Origin: Achromobacter piechaudii NBRC 102461
Lineage (GTDB): Bacteria > Pseudomonadota > Gammaproteobacteria > Burkholderiales > Burkholderiaceae_B
NCBI RefSeq assembly: GCF_001571245.1
Contig: NZ_BCTK01000006.1
Location: forward strand, 682,001-746,000
Length of the DNA stretch: 64,000 bases
Direction: 5' to 3'
Shown here: piece by piece, positions 1 to 9,500 of the stretch
How the letters are laid out: every line of letters starts with the position of its first letter
Numbering within the stretch: position 1 is the stretch's first letter
Program-made: the position numbers and the translations under genes
Notes under the pieces: model-generated
Told to the model about the DNA's origin: nothing
What the model saw: only the letters and a program-made list of their open reading frames with translations
The model's database searches: none

Positions 1-1160
1 CCTGCTGCCGCCGACGGCTCGATGCGCAGACCTTCGCTGCCGTGCAGCCGGGCAAGATCGCTATAAAGCGTGTCGTCCGCCACCGTGTACACGCCCGCCA
101 GCAGGCCGCCGACGGCGTCATACGCCAGGTCGGAGGCGCGCGGCACGGCCAGGCCATCGGCTTCGGTCTGGTTCGTCAGGTCGATGTCGTAGACCGAGGG
201 CGGCACCGGCACGCCGGGTAGTTGCCCGTAGCCGGCCATCATGCGCAACAGGAAGCAGGGCGACTGCACCGGCTCGGCGAAAAAGCAATGCACGTGCTTG
301 CCGTAGATCAGCGACAGGCCGAAGGCGATGCCGCCCGGCGCGCCGCCCACGCCGCAAGGCAGGTAGACGAAGAGGGGATGCTCGGCATCGACCACGATGC
401 CGGCCTGATCGATCTGCGCGCGCAGCGCGAGCGCGGCCGCCGCATAGCCCAGGAACAGCGAGGCCGAACGTTCGTCGTCGACGAAATAGCCCTTGGGATC
501 GGCGTCGACCTGACGGCGTCCTGCCGCCACGGCCTTTTCATAGTCGCCGGGATGTTCCACCACCTCGACGCCGCGCGCGCGCAGCCGGGCTTTTTTCCAT
601 TCCTTGGCGTCGGCGGACATGTGTACGGCGGCGCGAAAACCCAGCGCCGACGCGATCACGCCGATGGACAGGCCCAGGTTGCCGGTCGACCCCACGGCCA
701 CCTGGTATTGCGAGAAGCAGGCGCGCGCCTGCGGCGTGGCCAGCTTCAAATAGTCGTCGCCGGGCGCGATCAGGCCTTGGGCCAACGCCAGCTTCTCGGT
801 GAATTCCAGCACTTCATGGATGCCGCCGCGCGCCTTGATCGAGCCCGCCACGGGCAGCGCGTGATCCGCCTTCACCCATAGCCGGCCCGCGCTTGCCGGC
901 AGGCCCAGCGTCTGCTGCATGGCGGGCGCGTCCAGCAGCGGCGATTCGATGACGCCGGCTGTCGCTTGCAGTTCCGGGAACAACTGCGCCAGCAAGGGCG
1001 CAAAGCGCGTGAAGCGGTCGTGCGCGGCTTTTACGTCGGCCAGGGTGAACGGGGCGGCGGCGGGCGCGGCATCCGATTCCGGACGAATCCACAAGACGGG
1101 CCGCGCCGCACGCAGCGCTTGCAAAGAGAAGGACGAAACAGAAGCGAGAAGCGGGGTCAT
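1..1160 (-). CDS. dsdA: D-serine ammonia-lyase DsdA, C-terminus cut by window edge
   Basis: PLP-dependent enzyme converting D-serine to pyruvate and ammonia, acting in the cytoplasm. About 386 codons are visible; the last roughly 50-60 residues lie outside the window. The PLP lysine is K109 in the motif [10 protein letters not shown], followed by the phosphate-binding loop [12 protein letters not shown] and the family blocks [12 protein letters not shown] and VYLPCGVGG, all as in E. coli DsdA. The ATG at 1160 is preceded in frame by a TGA ten codons upstream, so the N-terminus is complete. It is divergent from a LysR gene across 122 bp, the layout of dsdA with its activator. Identification is firm; the substrate range beyond D-serine is not visible. 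Confidence 0.93.
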   Translation of the reverse strand, partial: MTPLLASVSSFSLQALRAARPVLWIRPESDAAPAAAPFTLADVKAAHDRFTRFAPLLAQLFPELQATAGVIESPLLDAPAMQQTLGLPASAGRLWVKADHALPVAGSIKARGGIHEVLEFTEKLALAQGLIAPGDDYLKLATPQARACFSQYQVAVGSTGNLGLSIGVIASALGFRAAVHMSADAKEWKKARLRARGVEVVEHPGDYEKAVAAGRRQVDADPKGYFVDDERSASLFLGYAAAALALRAQIDQAGIVVDAEHPLFVYLPCGVGGAPGGIAFGLSLIYGKHVHCFFAEPVQSPCFLLRMMAGYGQLPGVPVPPSVYDIDLTNQTEADGLAVPRASDLAYDAVGGLLAGVYTVADDTLYSDLARLHGSEGLRIEPSAAA

Positions 1161-1282
1161 GACTGCGAATGCCAAGGGAAAACGTCATCGAACGGTCACA
1201 TCCTAGGCTTGGCCTTATCGTTGCCGCAATATGAATTGTTAGAATCGTTCGTTGCGTTTAGCGCAAACCGAGGGGAAACCCG

Positions 1283-2206
1283 ATGAACCCGCAAATCCTG
1301 CAAGAAGTGGCCTTGCGCTACTTCCTGGAAGTGGCGCGCTGCGGCTCCGTCAGCCTGGCGGCCGAACGGCTGGAAGTCGCGCCGTCGGCCGTCAGCCGCC
1401 AGATCGCCCGGCTCGAACGCGAGCTGGGCACCCTGTTGTTCGAACGACGCTCGCGCGGCATGGCGCTCAACGCCGCTGGCGAATTGCTGGCCGCCCACGC
1501 CAAGCGCGCGCAGCAGGACGTGGACCGCGTCACCGGCGACATCATGAGCCTGCGCGGTCTGCGGCAGGGGCTGGTGCGGGTCGTGTGCACCGAAGGCTTC
1601 GTGCATGATTTGGTGCCGGCCGCCATCGCGCAATTTCGCAAGCAATATGCCGGCATCCGCTTCACGCTGGACGTCTGTTCGCAGCGCGAGGTGCCGGTGC
1701 GCGTGCGCGACGGCGCGGCCGATATCGGCATCACGCTCAGTTTGACCTCGCATCGGGACGTGCGGGTGGAACTGCGCATGCCCGCGCCGGTGCGCGCGGT
1801 GGTCGCCGCGGATCATCCGTTGGCTAGCCTGCAAGAAGTGTCGCTGGCGCAATTGATGGCCTATCCGCTGGCGCTGCCCGATGCCGATTCCACGTTGCGG
1901 CAGTTGATCGACATCAGTTGCAGCCGCCAGCAACTGCTGTGCGAGCCGGTGTTCTCCAGCCGCAGCGTGGATGCGCTGGTGGCGTTTGCGGGGGCGGGCG
2001 GCGGCGTGGCGTTCTGCGGCGAACTGGCGATCCGCTATCGGCTGCGCGGCAAGCTGGTGGTGGCCGTGCCGCTGCGCGACCGCGAAATGAACGAACGCCA
2101 CTTCGAGCTGCAGACGCTGGCGGGACGTGTGCTGCCCGAGGCCGCCAAGGCGTTCATCGCCAGCCTGCGCATGCAGCTGCAAGCCGAGGGCGGCGTCATC
2201 GACTGA
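1283..2206 (+). CDS. LysR-family transcriptional regulator, probable DsdC-like regulator of dsdA
   Basis: 307-residue LysR protein. The N-terminal winged HTH (about residues 8-66) contains the recognition helix SLAAERLEVAPSAVSRQIAR, followed by a LysR substrate-binding domain (about 90-300). The ATG at 1283 has a good ribosome site (GAGGGGAA). It is divergent from dsdA, so by the usual LysR arrangement it probably controls dsdA and itself from the shared 122-bp region. D-serine as its effector is an inference from the neighbour only; the sequence looks like a generic LysR protein. Confidence 0.9.
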   Translation: MNPQILQEVALRYFLEVARCGSVSLAAERLEVAPSAVSRQIARLERELGTLLFERRSRGMALNAAGELLAAHAKRAQQDVDRVTGDIMSLRGLRQGLVRVVCTEGFVHDLVPAAIAQFRKQYAGIRFTLDVCSQREVPVRVRDGAADIGITLSLTSHRDVRVELRMPAPVRAVVAADHPLASLQEVSLAQLMAYPLALPDADSTLRQLIDISCSRQQLLCEPVFSSRSVDALVAFAGAGGGVAFCGELAIRYRLRGKLVVAVPLRDREMNERHFELQTLAGRVLPEAAKAFIASLRMQLQAEGGVID

Positions 2207-2252
2207 GCTTGCCGATGGCTGTCACGACGAACGGGGCCGCCGCCCTGCAACA

Positions 2253-4583
2253 CTACGGCGTCACCGGCCGTGGCGGGTCGAAGGCGCGCAGGGGCGGCAA
2301 TTCGCCGTCATAGCGTTCGATCTCTACCGCCGTCAGTTGCCCGCTGCATCCCTGCGCCAACGACGACGTGCCGACGTCGCGCGTCAGGATGTTGGGATTG
2401 CCATGGCCGCACAGCGTCACGTTGCCGCTGGCATCGAACACGGGGTCGTACCACGCGCCGGTGGGCAGCTGCACCACGCCGGGCATCACGGCGGTGCTGA
2501 GGGTGGCGCTTGCCAGACACGCGCCGCGTGCATTGAAGAGTCGCACGATGTCGCCATCGCCGATGCCGCGCGCGGCAGCGTCCTGCGGGTGCAGCGTGCA
2601 TACCTCGCGGCCTTGCCGTTTCTGCGACACGCTGTGCGCGCCAAAATCGAACTGGCTGTGCAGACGCGTGGCTGGCTGGTTGGCGACGAGAAACAAGGGA
2701 TGTTCCGGCGTGGGCCCGTCTTGGGGCGGCAGCCATGCGGGGTGCCCGGGGCAGTCCGCATAACCGAAGCCCGCGATCACCGGCGAGCTGATCTGGACCT
2801 TGCCGGTGGGTGTGGGCAGGGGCTTGCCGGCCGGGTTGTCGCGAAACGCGCGCAGGATGCCGCCGTCGTCATCCTGCTGCGGCAGCGTCAGTTCGCCGCG
2901 TTCCCAGAAGGCGTCGAAGCTGGGCGCCTCCAAGCCCTTGTCCTGCAAACCCTGGCGGGTCTTCTCGTACAGATGGCGCAGCCATTCGCCGCTGCTGCGG
3001 CCTTCGGTGAATGCGGCGTGCGTGCCCAGCCGTTCGGACAGGTCCGCAAAGATGTCGTAGTCGTCGCGCGCCTGGCCGTTGGGCGCAGCGATGCGATGCA
3101 TGGCGACCAGCAGCGGGTCGGTCGGCGCGCCGCCGATGTCCTCGCGTTCCAACGTCATCGTGCACGGCAGCACGATGTCCGCATGGCGGGCCGTGGCGGT
3201 CCAGCCGATTTCGTGGACGATGAAGGTGTCCAGCGTGGCGAACGCGCGAGTCAGCCGCTTCAGATCCTGATGGTGATGAAAGGGATTGCCGCCCGCCCAA
3301 TACGCCAGCCGGATGTGCGGATACGGCATGCGCTTGCCGTTGTAGTCAAAGGGCTGGCCGGGATGCAGCAGCATGTCGGCGATGCGCGCGACGGGGATGT
3401 AGTCCTTGACCCCGTTCACGCCCTGCGGCAGCGAGGCGACCGGCACTGCGTTGCTGCGCTTGCCGTAGTGCGCCAGCGTGCCCAGCGCATACGCGTAGCC
3501 GCCGCCGGGCAGGCCCAGCTGACCCAGCGCGGCCGCCAGCACGGCGGCCATCCACACGGGCTGCTCGCCGTGCTCGGCGCGCTGTAGCGAATGGGACACC
3601 GTCACCAGCACGCGCTTGCCGGGCAGCCTGTGGGCCATATCCAGGATGTGCGCGGGCGTCAGGCCGCAAAGGGGGGCGGCCCAGTGCGCGTCCTTCGCCT
3701 GCCCGTCCTGGCGGCCCAGCAGATAGTCTTCAAACGTGTCCCAACCCGTGCAGAACTCGGCCAGGAAGGCCTTGTCGTGCAGATCGTTGACGACCAACTC
3801 ATGCACCAGCGCCAGCATCAGCGCAACGTCGGTGCCCGGCACGGCCTGCACCCACTCGGCATTGGCATCGTCCGGGAAATCGCTGGCCAAGGGGCTGATG
3901 TTGATGAAGCGGCAGCCGCGCGCCGCCGCCTGCCGCATCGATTCGCGTTCGATGTGGCGGCTGATGCCGCCGCTGGCCACCCGCGAATTCTTCAAGGCCA
4001 TGCCCCCAAAGGCTAGCACCACATCCGTGTGCGCAACGATCTGTTCCCAGGTGACGTTGCGGCGCGCGACGTCGTCCATGCTGCCCAGGATGTGCGGCAG
4101 GATCACCGCCGATGCGCCAGCGCTGTAGCTATTGACCGAGCGCACGTAGCCGCCCAGCGCCGTATTCAGAAAGCGATGCACCTGGCTTTGCGCATGATGA
4201 AAACGGCCGGCGCTGGACCAGCCGTAGGATCCGCCGAACACCGCCTGCGCGCCATGCTGGTTCTTGACGCGCTGCAGTTCCGCGGCGACCAGGTCCAGCG
4301 CTTGTTCCCAACTGACCTGCACGTAGTCGTCGCGTCCCCGGCTGGCGTCCGGCCCCGGCCCGCGCTCCAGCCAGCCGCGCCGCACCATGGGGGCGGTGAC
4401 GCGGACCGGATGGTCCAGCGCGTTGGTGAAGTTCTCGATCAGCGGGTTAGGGTCCGGGTCGCCGGGATGCGGCTGCACCGTCAACGCGCCGTCTTTCCAG
4501 GCGGCGGAAAAGACGCCCCAGTGCGCGCTGTGCGGCTTGGGGTCGGTGTCCGGACGGACCGGGTTCAGGACGGGATCATTCAT
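2253..4583 (-). CDS. BisC/TorA-type molybdopterin oxidoreductase (biotin or methionine sulfoxide reductase-like)
   Basis: 776-residue enzyme of the DMSO reductase superfamily, the same size as E. coli BisC. It carries the family blocks AHWGVF near the N-terminus, GGSYGWSSAGRFHH (about 117-130) and VNSYSAGA, whose serine near 154 matches the Mo-ligating serine of the BisC/TorA branch, and a C-terminal molydopterin dinucleotide-binding domain. There is no N-terminal CxxC iron-sulfur motif and no twin-arginine signal, so it should be a cytoplasmic single-subunit reductase using bis-MGD. It is the last gene of a five-gene operon, starting 6 bp after the sulfurtransferase stop. The substrate is likely an S- or N-oxide; which one cannot be seen. 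Confidence 0.88.
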   Translation of the reverse strand: MNDPVLNPVRPDTDPKPHSAHWGVFSAAWKDGALTVQPHPGDPDPNPLIENFTNALDHPVRVTAPMVRRGWLERGPGPDASRGRDDYVQVSWEQALDLVAAELQRVKNQHGAQAVFGGSYGWSSAGRFHHAQSQVHRFLNTALGGYVRSVNSYSAGASAVILPHILGSMDDVARRNVTWEQIVAHTDVVLAFGGMALKNSRVASGGISRHIERESMRQAAARGCRFINISPLASDFPDDANAEWVQAVPGTDVALMLALVHELVVNDLHDKAFLAEFCTGWDTFEDYLLGRQDGQAKDAHWAAPLCGLTPAHILDMAHRLPGKRVLVTVSHSLQRAEHGEQPVWMAAVLAAALGQLGLPGGGYAYALGTLAHYGKRSNAVPVASLPQGVNGVKDYIPVARIADMLLHPGQPFDYNGKRMPYPHIRLAYWAGGNPFHHHQDLKRLTRAFATLDTFIVHEIGWTATARHADIVLPCTMTLEREDIGGAPTDPLLVAMHRIAAPNGQARDDYDIFADLSERLGTHAAFTEGRSSGEWLRHLYEKTRQGLQDKGLEAPSFDAFWERGELTLPQQDDDGGILRAFRDNPAGKPLPTPTGKVQISSPVIAGFGYADCPGHPAWLPPQDGPTPEHPLFLVANQPATRLHSQFDFGAHSVSQKRQGREVCTLHPQDAAARGIGDGDIVRLFNARGACLASATLSTAVMPGVVQLPTGAWYDPVFDASGNVTLCGHGNPNILTRDVGTSSLAQGCSGQLTAVEIERYDGELPPLRAFDPPRPVTP

Positions 4584-4589
4584 GAGGGT

Positions 4590-5453
4590 TTACGCATCGG
4601 GACCGGTGGCGATGGGCGCGCCGGCTTGCGCGCTCCATTCGCTCCACGAGCCGGGGTACAGGGCCGCGCCCTTCAAGCCCGCGACTTCCATGGCCAGCAG
4701 ATTGTGGCATGCGGTCACGCCGGATCCGCACTGGTTGACCACGTCGGCCGGCGCGCGGCCATTCATCTGTTGCGTGAACGCCTGGCGCAATTGCTCGGGC
4801 GCAAGAAAGCGGCTGCCGGGGCCCAGGTTGTCGCGGAAGAAGCGGTTGCGCGCGCCGGGGATGTGGCCGCCGACCGCGTCCAGCGTTTCGTTTTCGCCGC
4901 GATAGCGGTCGGGCGCGCGCGCATCCAGCACGACGCGCTCGCCGGTTGTGAGCGCCTGGCGCAGTTGCGCGTAGTCCAGCGTGGGCTGAAGGCTGTCCCG
5001 CACCGGCAGCGCGGCGGCGGGGCGGCGCGCGGCGGGCTCGCTGGTCAGCGGATACCCTTGCGCTTGCCAGGCGGCCTGGCCGCCGTCCAGCACCGCCACG
5101 GCTTCGTGGCCGATCCAGCGCAGCAGCCACCAAAGCCGCGCCGCAAACATGCCGCCTGCATTGTCGTAAGCGACAACCTGCGTGCGCGGGCCGACGCCCA
5201 GCGCGGCCATCGCGCGGGCGAATGCCGCGCGCTCCGGCAGGGGGTGACGGCCGTTCAAGCCGGTCTTGGCGCCGCTCAGGGTTTCGTCCAGATGCACGTA
5301 GGCCGCGCCGGGAAGATGGCCGGACTCATGCTGCTGGCGTCCCGCCTGCGGGTTGGCGAGGTCAAAGCCGCAGTCCAGGACGACGACGCCATCCTGCGCC
5401 GGTTGCGTCAGCAGGCGATGCAGGTCGCTTGCGCCGATCAAGGTGGTGTACAT
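4590..5453 (-). CDS. sseA: 3-mercaptopyruvate sulfurtransferase (two-domain rhodanese)
   Basis: 287-residue tandem-rhodanese protein. The N-terminal inactive rhodanese domain (about 5-130) ends in VLDGG, and the C-terminal domain carries the active-site loop with Cys242 in CGSGVTA, the six-residue loop typical of mercaptopyruvate sulfurtransferases rather than thiosulfate:cyanide rhodanese. It moves sulfane sulfur from 3-mercaptopyruvate to thiol or cyanide acceptors. It lies between the solute-binding protein gene (22 bp upstream) and the molybdoenzyme (6 bp downstream), which gives the operon a sulfur-metabolism flavour. Confidence 0.9.
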   Translation of the reverse strand: MYTTLIGASDLHRLLTQPAQDGVVVLDCGFDLANPQAGRQQHESGHLPGAAYVHLDETLSGAKTGLNGRHPLPERAAFARAMAALGVGPRTQVVAYDNAGGMFAARLWWLLRWIGHEAVAVLDGGQAAWQAQGYPLTSEPAARRPAAALPVRDSLQPTLDYAQLRQALTTGERVVLDARAPDRYRGENETLDAVGGHIPGARNRFFRDNLGPGSRFLAPEQLRQAFTQQMNGRAPADVVNQCGSGVTACHNLLAMEVAGLKGAALYPGSWSEWSAQAGAPIATGPDA

Positions 5454-5475
5454 GTCAGGCTTTCCAGAAGGGTTG

Positions 5476-6480
5476 CTATTGCCCGATCTGCTTGAGCAAG
5501 TCGGGGGTGGCGGCTTTGCGGTAATTGGCGATGTCCTGGACGATGTATTGCTTGAACTGGTCCAGCGGCAAGTCGCGTTCCATCGCGGCGTCCTTGCGGA
5601 TCGCGTTGCGCACGGCCGGGTCCTTCAAGGCGCGCGACAGGTTCTCGGACAGCACCTTGACCACGGCGGGCGGCGTGCCGGCAGGCGCGGCCAGGCCGTA
5701 CCACTGCGTCATCGTCATATCGATGCCCAGCTCTTTGAACGTGGGCACGTCTGGCAGGATCGGGCTGCGCTGGCTGCCGGTCAGCGCCAGCACGCGCAGT
5801 TGGCCTTGCTGCACCTGCGGCACCAGCGGCGAGGCGGTGGCGAAGAACAGGTCGATCTGCCCGCCGATCATGTCGGTGATGGCCGGGCCCGAGCCCTTGT
5901 ACGGCACGTGCAGCAGCTTCAGGTGCCCCAGCTCCTTGATGGTTTCCATGCCGATATGGGCAGCGCCGCCCGTGCCGGTCGAGGCAAAGGTCAGCTCTTT
6001 TTCCTTGGCGGTCTGGATGACTTCCTGCGCCGTCTTGAAGCGCGATTGCGTGGCCACGAACAAGCCGTGCGGCGCTTCCAGGATCAGGCCGATCGGCGCG
6101 AAGTCCTCGGGTACCTTGTACGGCAGGCTCTGCGGCTTCAACGCGGGCGACACCGCCAGGTTGCCGCTCATGGCCAGCAGGATGGTGTAGCCGTCGGGCG
6201 GCGCCTTGGCGACTAGCCCGGCCGCGATGTTGCCGCCCGCGCCCGGCCGGTTCTCGACGATGACGGTCTGGCCGATCTCTTTGCCCAGCGCGGTGGCGAT
6301 CATGCGTCCGTAAAGGTCGCCGCCGCCGCCCGGTGGAAAGCCCACCACCAGCGTGATGGGACGTTCGGGAAAGGCCGCCTGCGCGGCGCCACCGATGGCC
6401 ATGCCGACCAGGCCCAGCCCTGCCACCACGGCGCGCGCGCCGAATCGCCGGACGAACCGGCCTGCGGAAAAATTACCCAT
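5476..6480 (-). CDS. Bug/TctC-family solute-binding protein of a tripartite tricarboxylate transporter
   Basis: Periplasmic binding protein of the large Bordetella uptake gene (Bug) family, about 334 residues. A signal peptide with a GLGLVGMAIGG core ends at AQA, followed by the family block FPERPITLVVGFPPGGGGD and GAGGNIAAGLVAKAPPDGYT. I chose the ATG at 6480 rather than one 16 codons upstream because AGGAGA precedes it and the signal peptide starts there. No TctA/TctB gene is next to it, so it must borrow a membrane component, possibly the tctBA pair at 34.5 kb. Its ligand is likely a carboxylate metabolised by the same operon. Confidence 0.92.
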   Translation of the reverse strand: MGNFSAGRFVRRFGARAVVAGLGLVGMAIGGAAQAAFPERPITLVVGFPPGGGGDLYGRMIATALGKEIGQTVIVENRPGAGGNIAAGLVAKAPPDGYTILLAMSGNLAVSPALKPQSLPYKVPEDFAPIGLILEAPHGLFVATQSRFKTAQEVIQTAKEKELTFASTGTGGAAHIGMETIKELGHLKLLHVPYKGSGPAITDMIGGQIDLFFATASPLVPQVQQGQLRVLALTGSQRSPILPDVPTFKELGIDMTMTQWYGLAAPAGTPPAVVKVLSENLSRALKDPAVRNAIRKDAAMERDLPLDQFKQYIVQDIANYRKAATPDLLKQIGQ

Positions 6481-6517
6481 TGTTTTGTCTCCTGTTTTGT
6501 TTTTGTCAGGGAACGAC

Positions 6518-7882
6518 TCAGGCGCCAAGCCAACCGGCCTGCTGCCGCGACACCACCCTGTCCACCGATGCGGCGCACTGCCCCAGATAACCCGCCGGGT
6601 CGGTCAGACGCTGGATCTCTTCTTCGCCCAGCAGCGCGGCCAGGTCTTTATGCTGGCGCAGGGCCTGGGCGAAATCGAGCTTGTTGGTAATGCCATGCAT
6701 GGACGCTTCGTAGATCCATTCGTGGGCGGTCTGCTTGCCCACGCGTTCGGACAGTTCCAGCATGACGTGTTCGGACAGCAGGTAGCCGCGCATGCGGTCC
6801 AGGTTCAGCGCCATGGCGTCGGCGTCCACGCGCAGGCCCGCCAGCAGGTTCTTGGCCTGGAACAGCATGGCGCCCGCGATCAGGCAGCATTCGGGCAGCG
6901 CCTTCCATTCGATCTTCCAGGCGATGCCGTCGCGCTCGCCTTCCTGCACCATGCCTTCCAGCATCAGCGCCGCGTTGGCGCGCAGGGGGCGGCACAGGCC
7001 CGCCAGGTTTTCGGCGGACGTCGGATTGCGTTTGTGCGGCATGGTGGACGAGCCCAGCTTGCCCGCCGAGAATGCCTCTTCCACTTCGCCGAATTCGTTG
7101 CGCTGCATGTTGAACAGCTCATTGCCGATCTTGGACAGCGTGGCGCCCAGCATGGCCAGCAGCAGCGCGTATTCGGTGTAGCGGTCGCGCGCCGGCGCCC
7201 AGCTTACGGCGGGCGCATCCAGCCCCAGCTTGGCCAGCGTGCGGCGTTCGACCTCTTCGGCCTGCTCGCCCAGCGACGCCTGGCTGCCCACGGCCCCGGC
7301 CACCATCCCGACCATCACGCGTGCTTCGCATTCCTTCAAGCGCGCGTGATGACGCGACAGTTCATCGAGCCACACCGCACATTTGTGGCCGAACGTGATC
7401 GGCAGCGCCTGCACGCCATGCGTGCGCCCGGCCATCGGGGTGTCGCGGTGCGTTTGCGCCAGCCGCGCCAGCTCTTGCCCGACGGCGGTGACGTCGCGCA
7501 GGATCACGGCATGCACTTCCTTGAGCTGCAAGGCCACGCCGGTATCGACCACGTCCTGCGTGGTCGCGCCGTAGTGCACCCATTCGCCATGCTCGGCGCC
7601 GCAACGCGCCTGCAACTGCTTGAGGGCCGGCACCAGCGAATGCTTGATGCGGCGTATCTCTGCCGACATCTGGCCGATGTCGATGTTGGCGACCTGGGCC
7701 TGCGCGCGGATTTCTTTGGCGGCGTCGGCGGGAATGATGCCTAGCTCGGCCTGGGCCTCGGCCAGCGCGGCCTCGAAGTCCAGCCACTTCTGGATGCGGT
7801 TCTCTTCCGAGAAGATGCCGCGCAGTTCATCGGTGCTCCACAGGTGCTGGAGCGATTGCATATCGAAAACGGAGACGGCCAT
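6518..7882 (-). CDS. Class-II fumarase/aspartase superfamily lyase (PurB/PcaB-like)
   Basis: 454-residue lyase. Three conserved regions of the superfamily are present: HYGATTQD (103-110), GRTHGVQALP (152-161) and the signature GSSTMPHKRNP (277-287). The family catalyses elimination of a C-N, C-O or C-S bond to give fumarate or a related unsaturated acid, or cycloisomerises carboxymuconate. The first conserved region and overall length resemble adenylosuccinate lyase and 3-carboxy-muconate cycloisomerase. Its place between an FAD-linked oxidase (19 bp) and a Bug protein (37 bp), under an IclR regulator, argues for a catabolic lyase rather than purine biosynthesis. The substrate is unknown. Confidence 0.85.
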   Translation of the reverse strand: MAVSVFDMQSLQHLWSTDELRGIFSEENRIQKWLDFEAALAEAQAELGIIPADAAKEIRAQAQVANIDIGQMSAEIRRIKHSLVPALKQLQARCGAEHGEWVHYGATTQDVVDTGVALQLKEVHAVILRDVTAVGQELARLAQTHRDTPMAGRTHGVQALPITFGHKCAVWLDELSRHHARLKECEARVMVGMVAGAVGSQASLGEQAEEVERRTLAKLGLDAPAVSWAPARDRYTEYALLLAMLGATLSKIGNELFNMQRNEFGEVEEAFSAGKLGSSTMPHKRNPTSAENLAGLCRPLRANAALMLEGMVQEGERDGIAWKIEWKALPECCLIAGAMLFQAKNLLAGLRVDADAMALNLDRMRGYLLSEHVMLELSERVGKQTAHEWIYEASMHGITNKLDFAQALRQHKDLAALLGEEEIQRLTDPAGYLGQCAASVDRVVSRQQAGWLGA

Positions 7883-7901
7883 GACGCGAAGATCCTGGTG
7901 A

Positions 7902-9347
7902 TTAGGAAAGCTTAGGGGCCGGGCGCGGCAACAGGCGTCCCGGATTGAACGTGCACCGAGGATCCAGCGCCTGCTTGATGCGCTGCATGACCTCGACGGA
8001 AACGGCGGGTTTGAATTGCAGGAATGCCTGCTGCTTGAGCCGGCCGATGCCGTGCTCGGCGGAAATGGAACCGCCCAGCCTGGCGGCGACCTCGTGCACG
8101 ACGTCGTGCACCGCGTCTTGCCGGGCCAGGAATGCGGCGTCGTCCATGGCGGACGGCTTGCTCTGGTTGTAGTGCAGGTTGCCGTCGCCCACGTGGCCGA
8201 AGCACACGATGCGGATGCCGGGCATCAGCGCTTGCAGCCGCGTGCCGGCCAGCTCGATGAATTCGGGGATGCGCGACACGGCCACCGAAATGTCGTGCTT
8301 GATGGACGGGCCGTGCAGCCGCTGCGCTTCAGGCACGTGTTCGCGCAGCGCCCAGAGTTCGTGCGCCTGGCGGTGCGAGGCCGCGATGACCGCATCGCTG
8401 ACGCCGCCGTCCTCCATCGCCGCTTCCAGCACGCCGTGAACGGCGGGCTCGGGGTCCATCAGCGCCGAGGTCTCGGACACATCGAACAGCACCATCCAGG
8501 GCGAGGGCTGGGCCAGTGGATCGCGCATGCCGTCCAGCGGATGCGACAGCACCTGGGCCAGCGTCTCGCGGCCGATCAGTTCGAAGGCGGTGACGCGTTC
8601 GCCCACGGCGTCGGTCAGGCGCGCCAGCAGATCCACGGCCGCCTGCGGCGTCGGCACCGCGACCCAGGCGGTCAGCACCTTGCGAGGCGGCGCATACAGC
8701 TTGAAGGACGCGGCAGTCACCACGCCCAGCGTGCCTTCGGCGCCGATGAACCATTGCTTGAGGTCGTAGCCGGTGTTGTCCTTGCGCAGCGTGCCCAGCT
8801 GTTCGAGGACGCTGCCGTCGGCCAGCACCACCTCCAGGCCCAGCGTCAGGTCGCGCGTGTTGCCATAGCGCAGCACCTGTTCGCCGCCCGCGTTGGTGGA
8901 GATCACGCCGCCCACCGTGGCGCTGCCTTCGGAAGCGAGGGACAGCGCGAACAAGCGCCCGACGCCTGCCGCCGCCTCTTGCGCGGCAAGCACCGTGCAG
9001 CCGGCTTCCAGCGTCATGCTGTTGTCCAGCGCGTCGACGCGGCGCACTGCCGTCATGCGATCCAGGCTGAGTACCAGTTCGCGGCCCGACGCATCGGGCG
9101 TCGATCCGCCCACCAGGCCGGTGTTGCCGCCTTGCGGCACCACGGCCACACTTTCGGCGGCGCACAACGCCACCACGCGCGACACTTCCTGCGTGCTGGC
9201 CGGGCGCACGACGGCGCGCGCCGCACCCGGGAAATTGCGCCGCCAATCGGCGGTATAGCGCGCCATGTCCGCCGCCGTGGTCAGTACGTGCGCGGGGCCG
9301 ACGATGGCGGCCAGCGCCGAGGCGAAGGGATCGGTCTGATTGGGCAT
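7902..9347 (-). CDS. FAD-linked oxidase (GlcD / D-2-hydroxyacid dehydrogenase type)
   Basis: 481-residue flavoprotein. The N-terminal PCMH-type FAD-binding domain (about 25-215) shows VVPQGGNTGLVGGS and the diphosphate-binding loop LASEGSATVGGVISTNAGG; the C-terminal FAD-oxidase domain contains FGHVGDGNLHYN and ISAEHGIGRLK, typical of D-lactate, glycolate and D-2-hydroxyglutarate dehydrogenases. It probably oxidises a D-2-hydroxyacid to the oxoacid. It is the first gene of the five-gene operon and is divergent from the IclR regulator. I see no obvious Shine-Dalgarno before the ATG. The true substrate cannot be inferred. Confidence 0.88.
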   Translation of the reverse strand: MPNQTDPFASALAAIVGPAHVLTTAADMARYTADWRRNFPGAARAVVRPASTQEVSRVVALCAAESVAVVPQGGNTGLVGGSTPDASGRELVLSLDRMTAVRRVDALDNSMTLEAGCTVLAAQEAAAGVGRLFALSLASEGSATVGGVISTNAGGEQVLRYGNTRDLTLGLEVVLADGSVLEQLGTLRKDNTGYDLKQWFIGAEGTLGVVTAASFKLYAPPRKVLTAWVAVPTPQAAVDLLARLTDAVGERVTAFELIGRETLAQVLSHPLDGMRDPLAQPSPWMVLFDVSETSALMDPEPAVHGVLEAAMEDGGVSDAVIAASHRQAHELWALREHVPEAQRLHGPSIKHDISVAVSRIPEFIELAGTRLQALMPGIRIVCFGHVGDGNLHYNQSKPSAMDDAAFLARQDAVHDVVHEVAARLGGSISAEHGIGRLKQQAFLQFKPAVSVEVMQRIKQALDPRCTFNPGRLLPRPAPKLS

Positions 9348-9444
9348 AATGCTACGGTTCGCAAGGCCGGGCTCGACGCTACGGCTCCTGCGGGTCTCCT
9401 GGTTGAAACGCAGTCGGCGGTCCCTGGTCCGGTAGCCGTCTTTC

Positions 9445-9480
9445 GTTTCATTGGTTAAAATAGGTTTTATTGAACAAAAC
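9445..9480. promoter_or_regulatory. Candidate IclR operator between FAD-oxidase operon and iclR
   Basis: Two direct, degenerate copies lie here: GTTTCATTGGTTAAAAT at 9445 and GTTTTATTGAACAAAAC at 9464-9480. The second copy is itself flanked by GTTTT/AAAAC arms and continues as TATAGG. A near-identical site (GTTTCATTGAACAAAATATA read on the minus strand) lies in front of the MmgE/PrpD gene. Both are A/T-rich islands in a high-GC background, immediately upstream of gene starts. Assignment to the IclR protein is inference. Confidence 0.65.
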
Positions 9481-9500
9481 TATAGGAAGCATCGGAAACC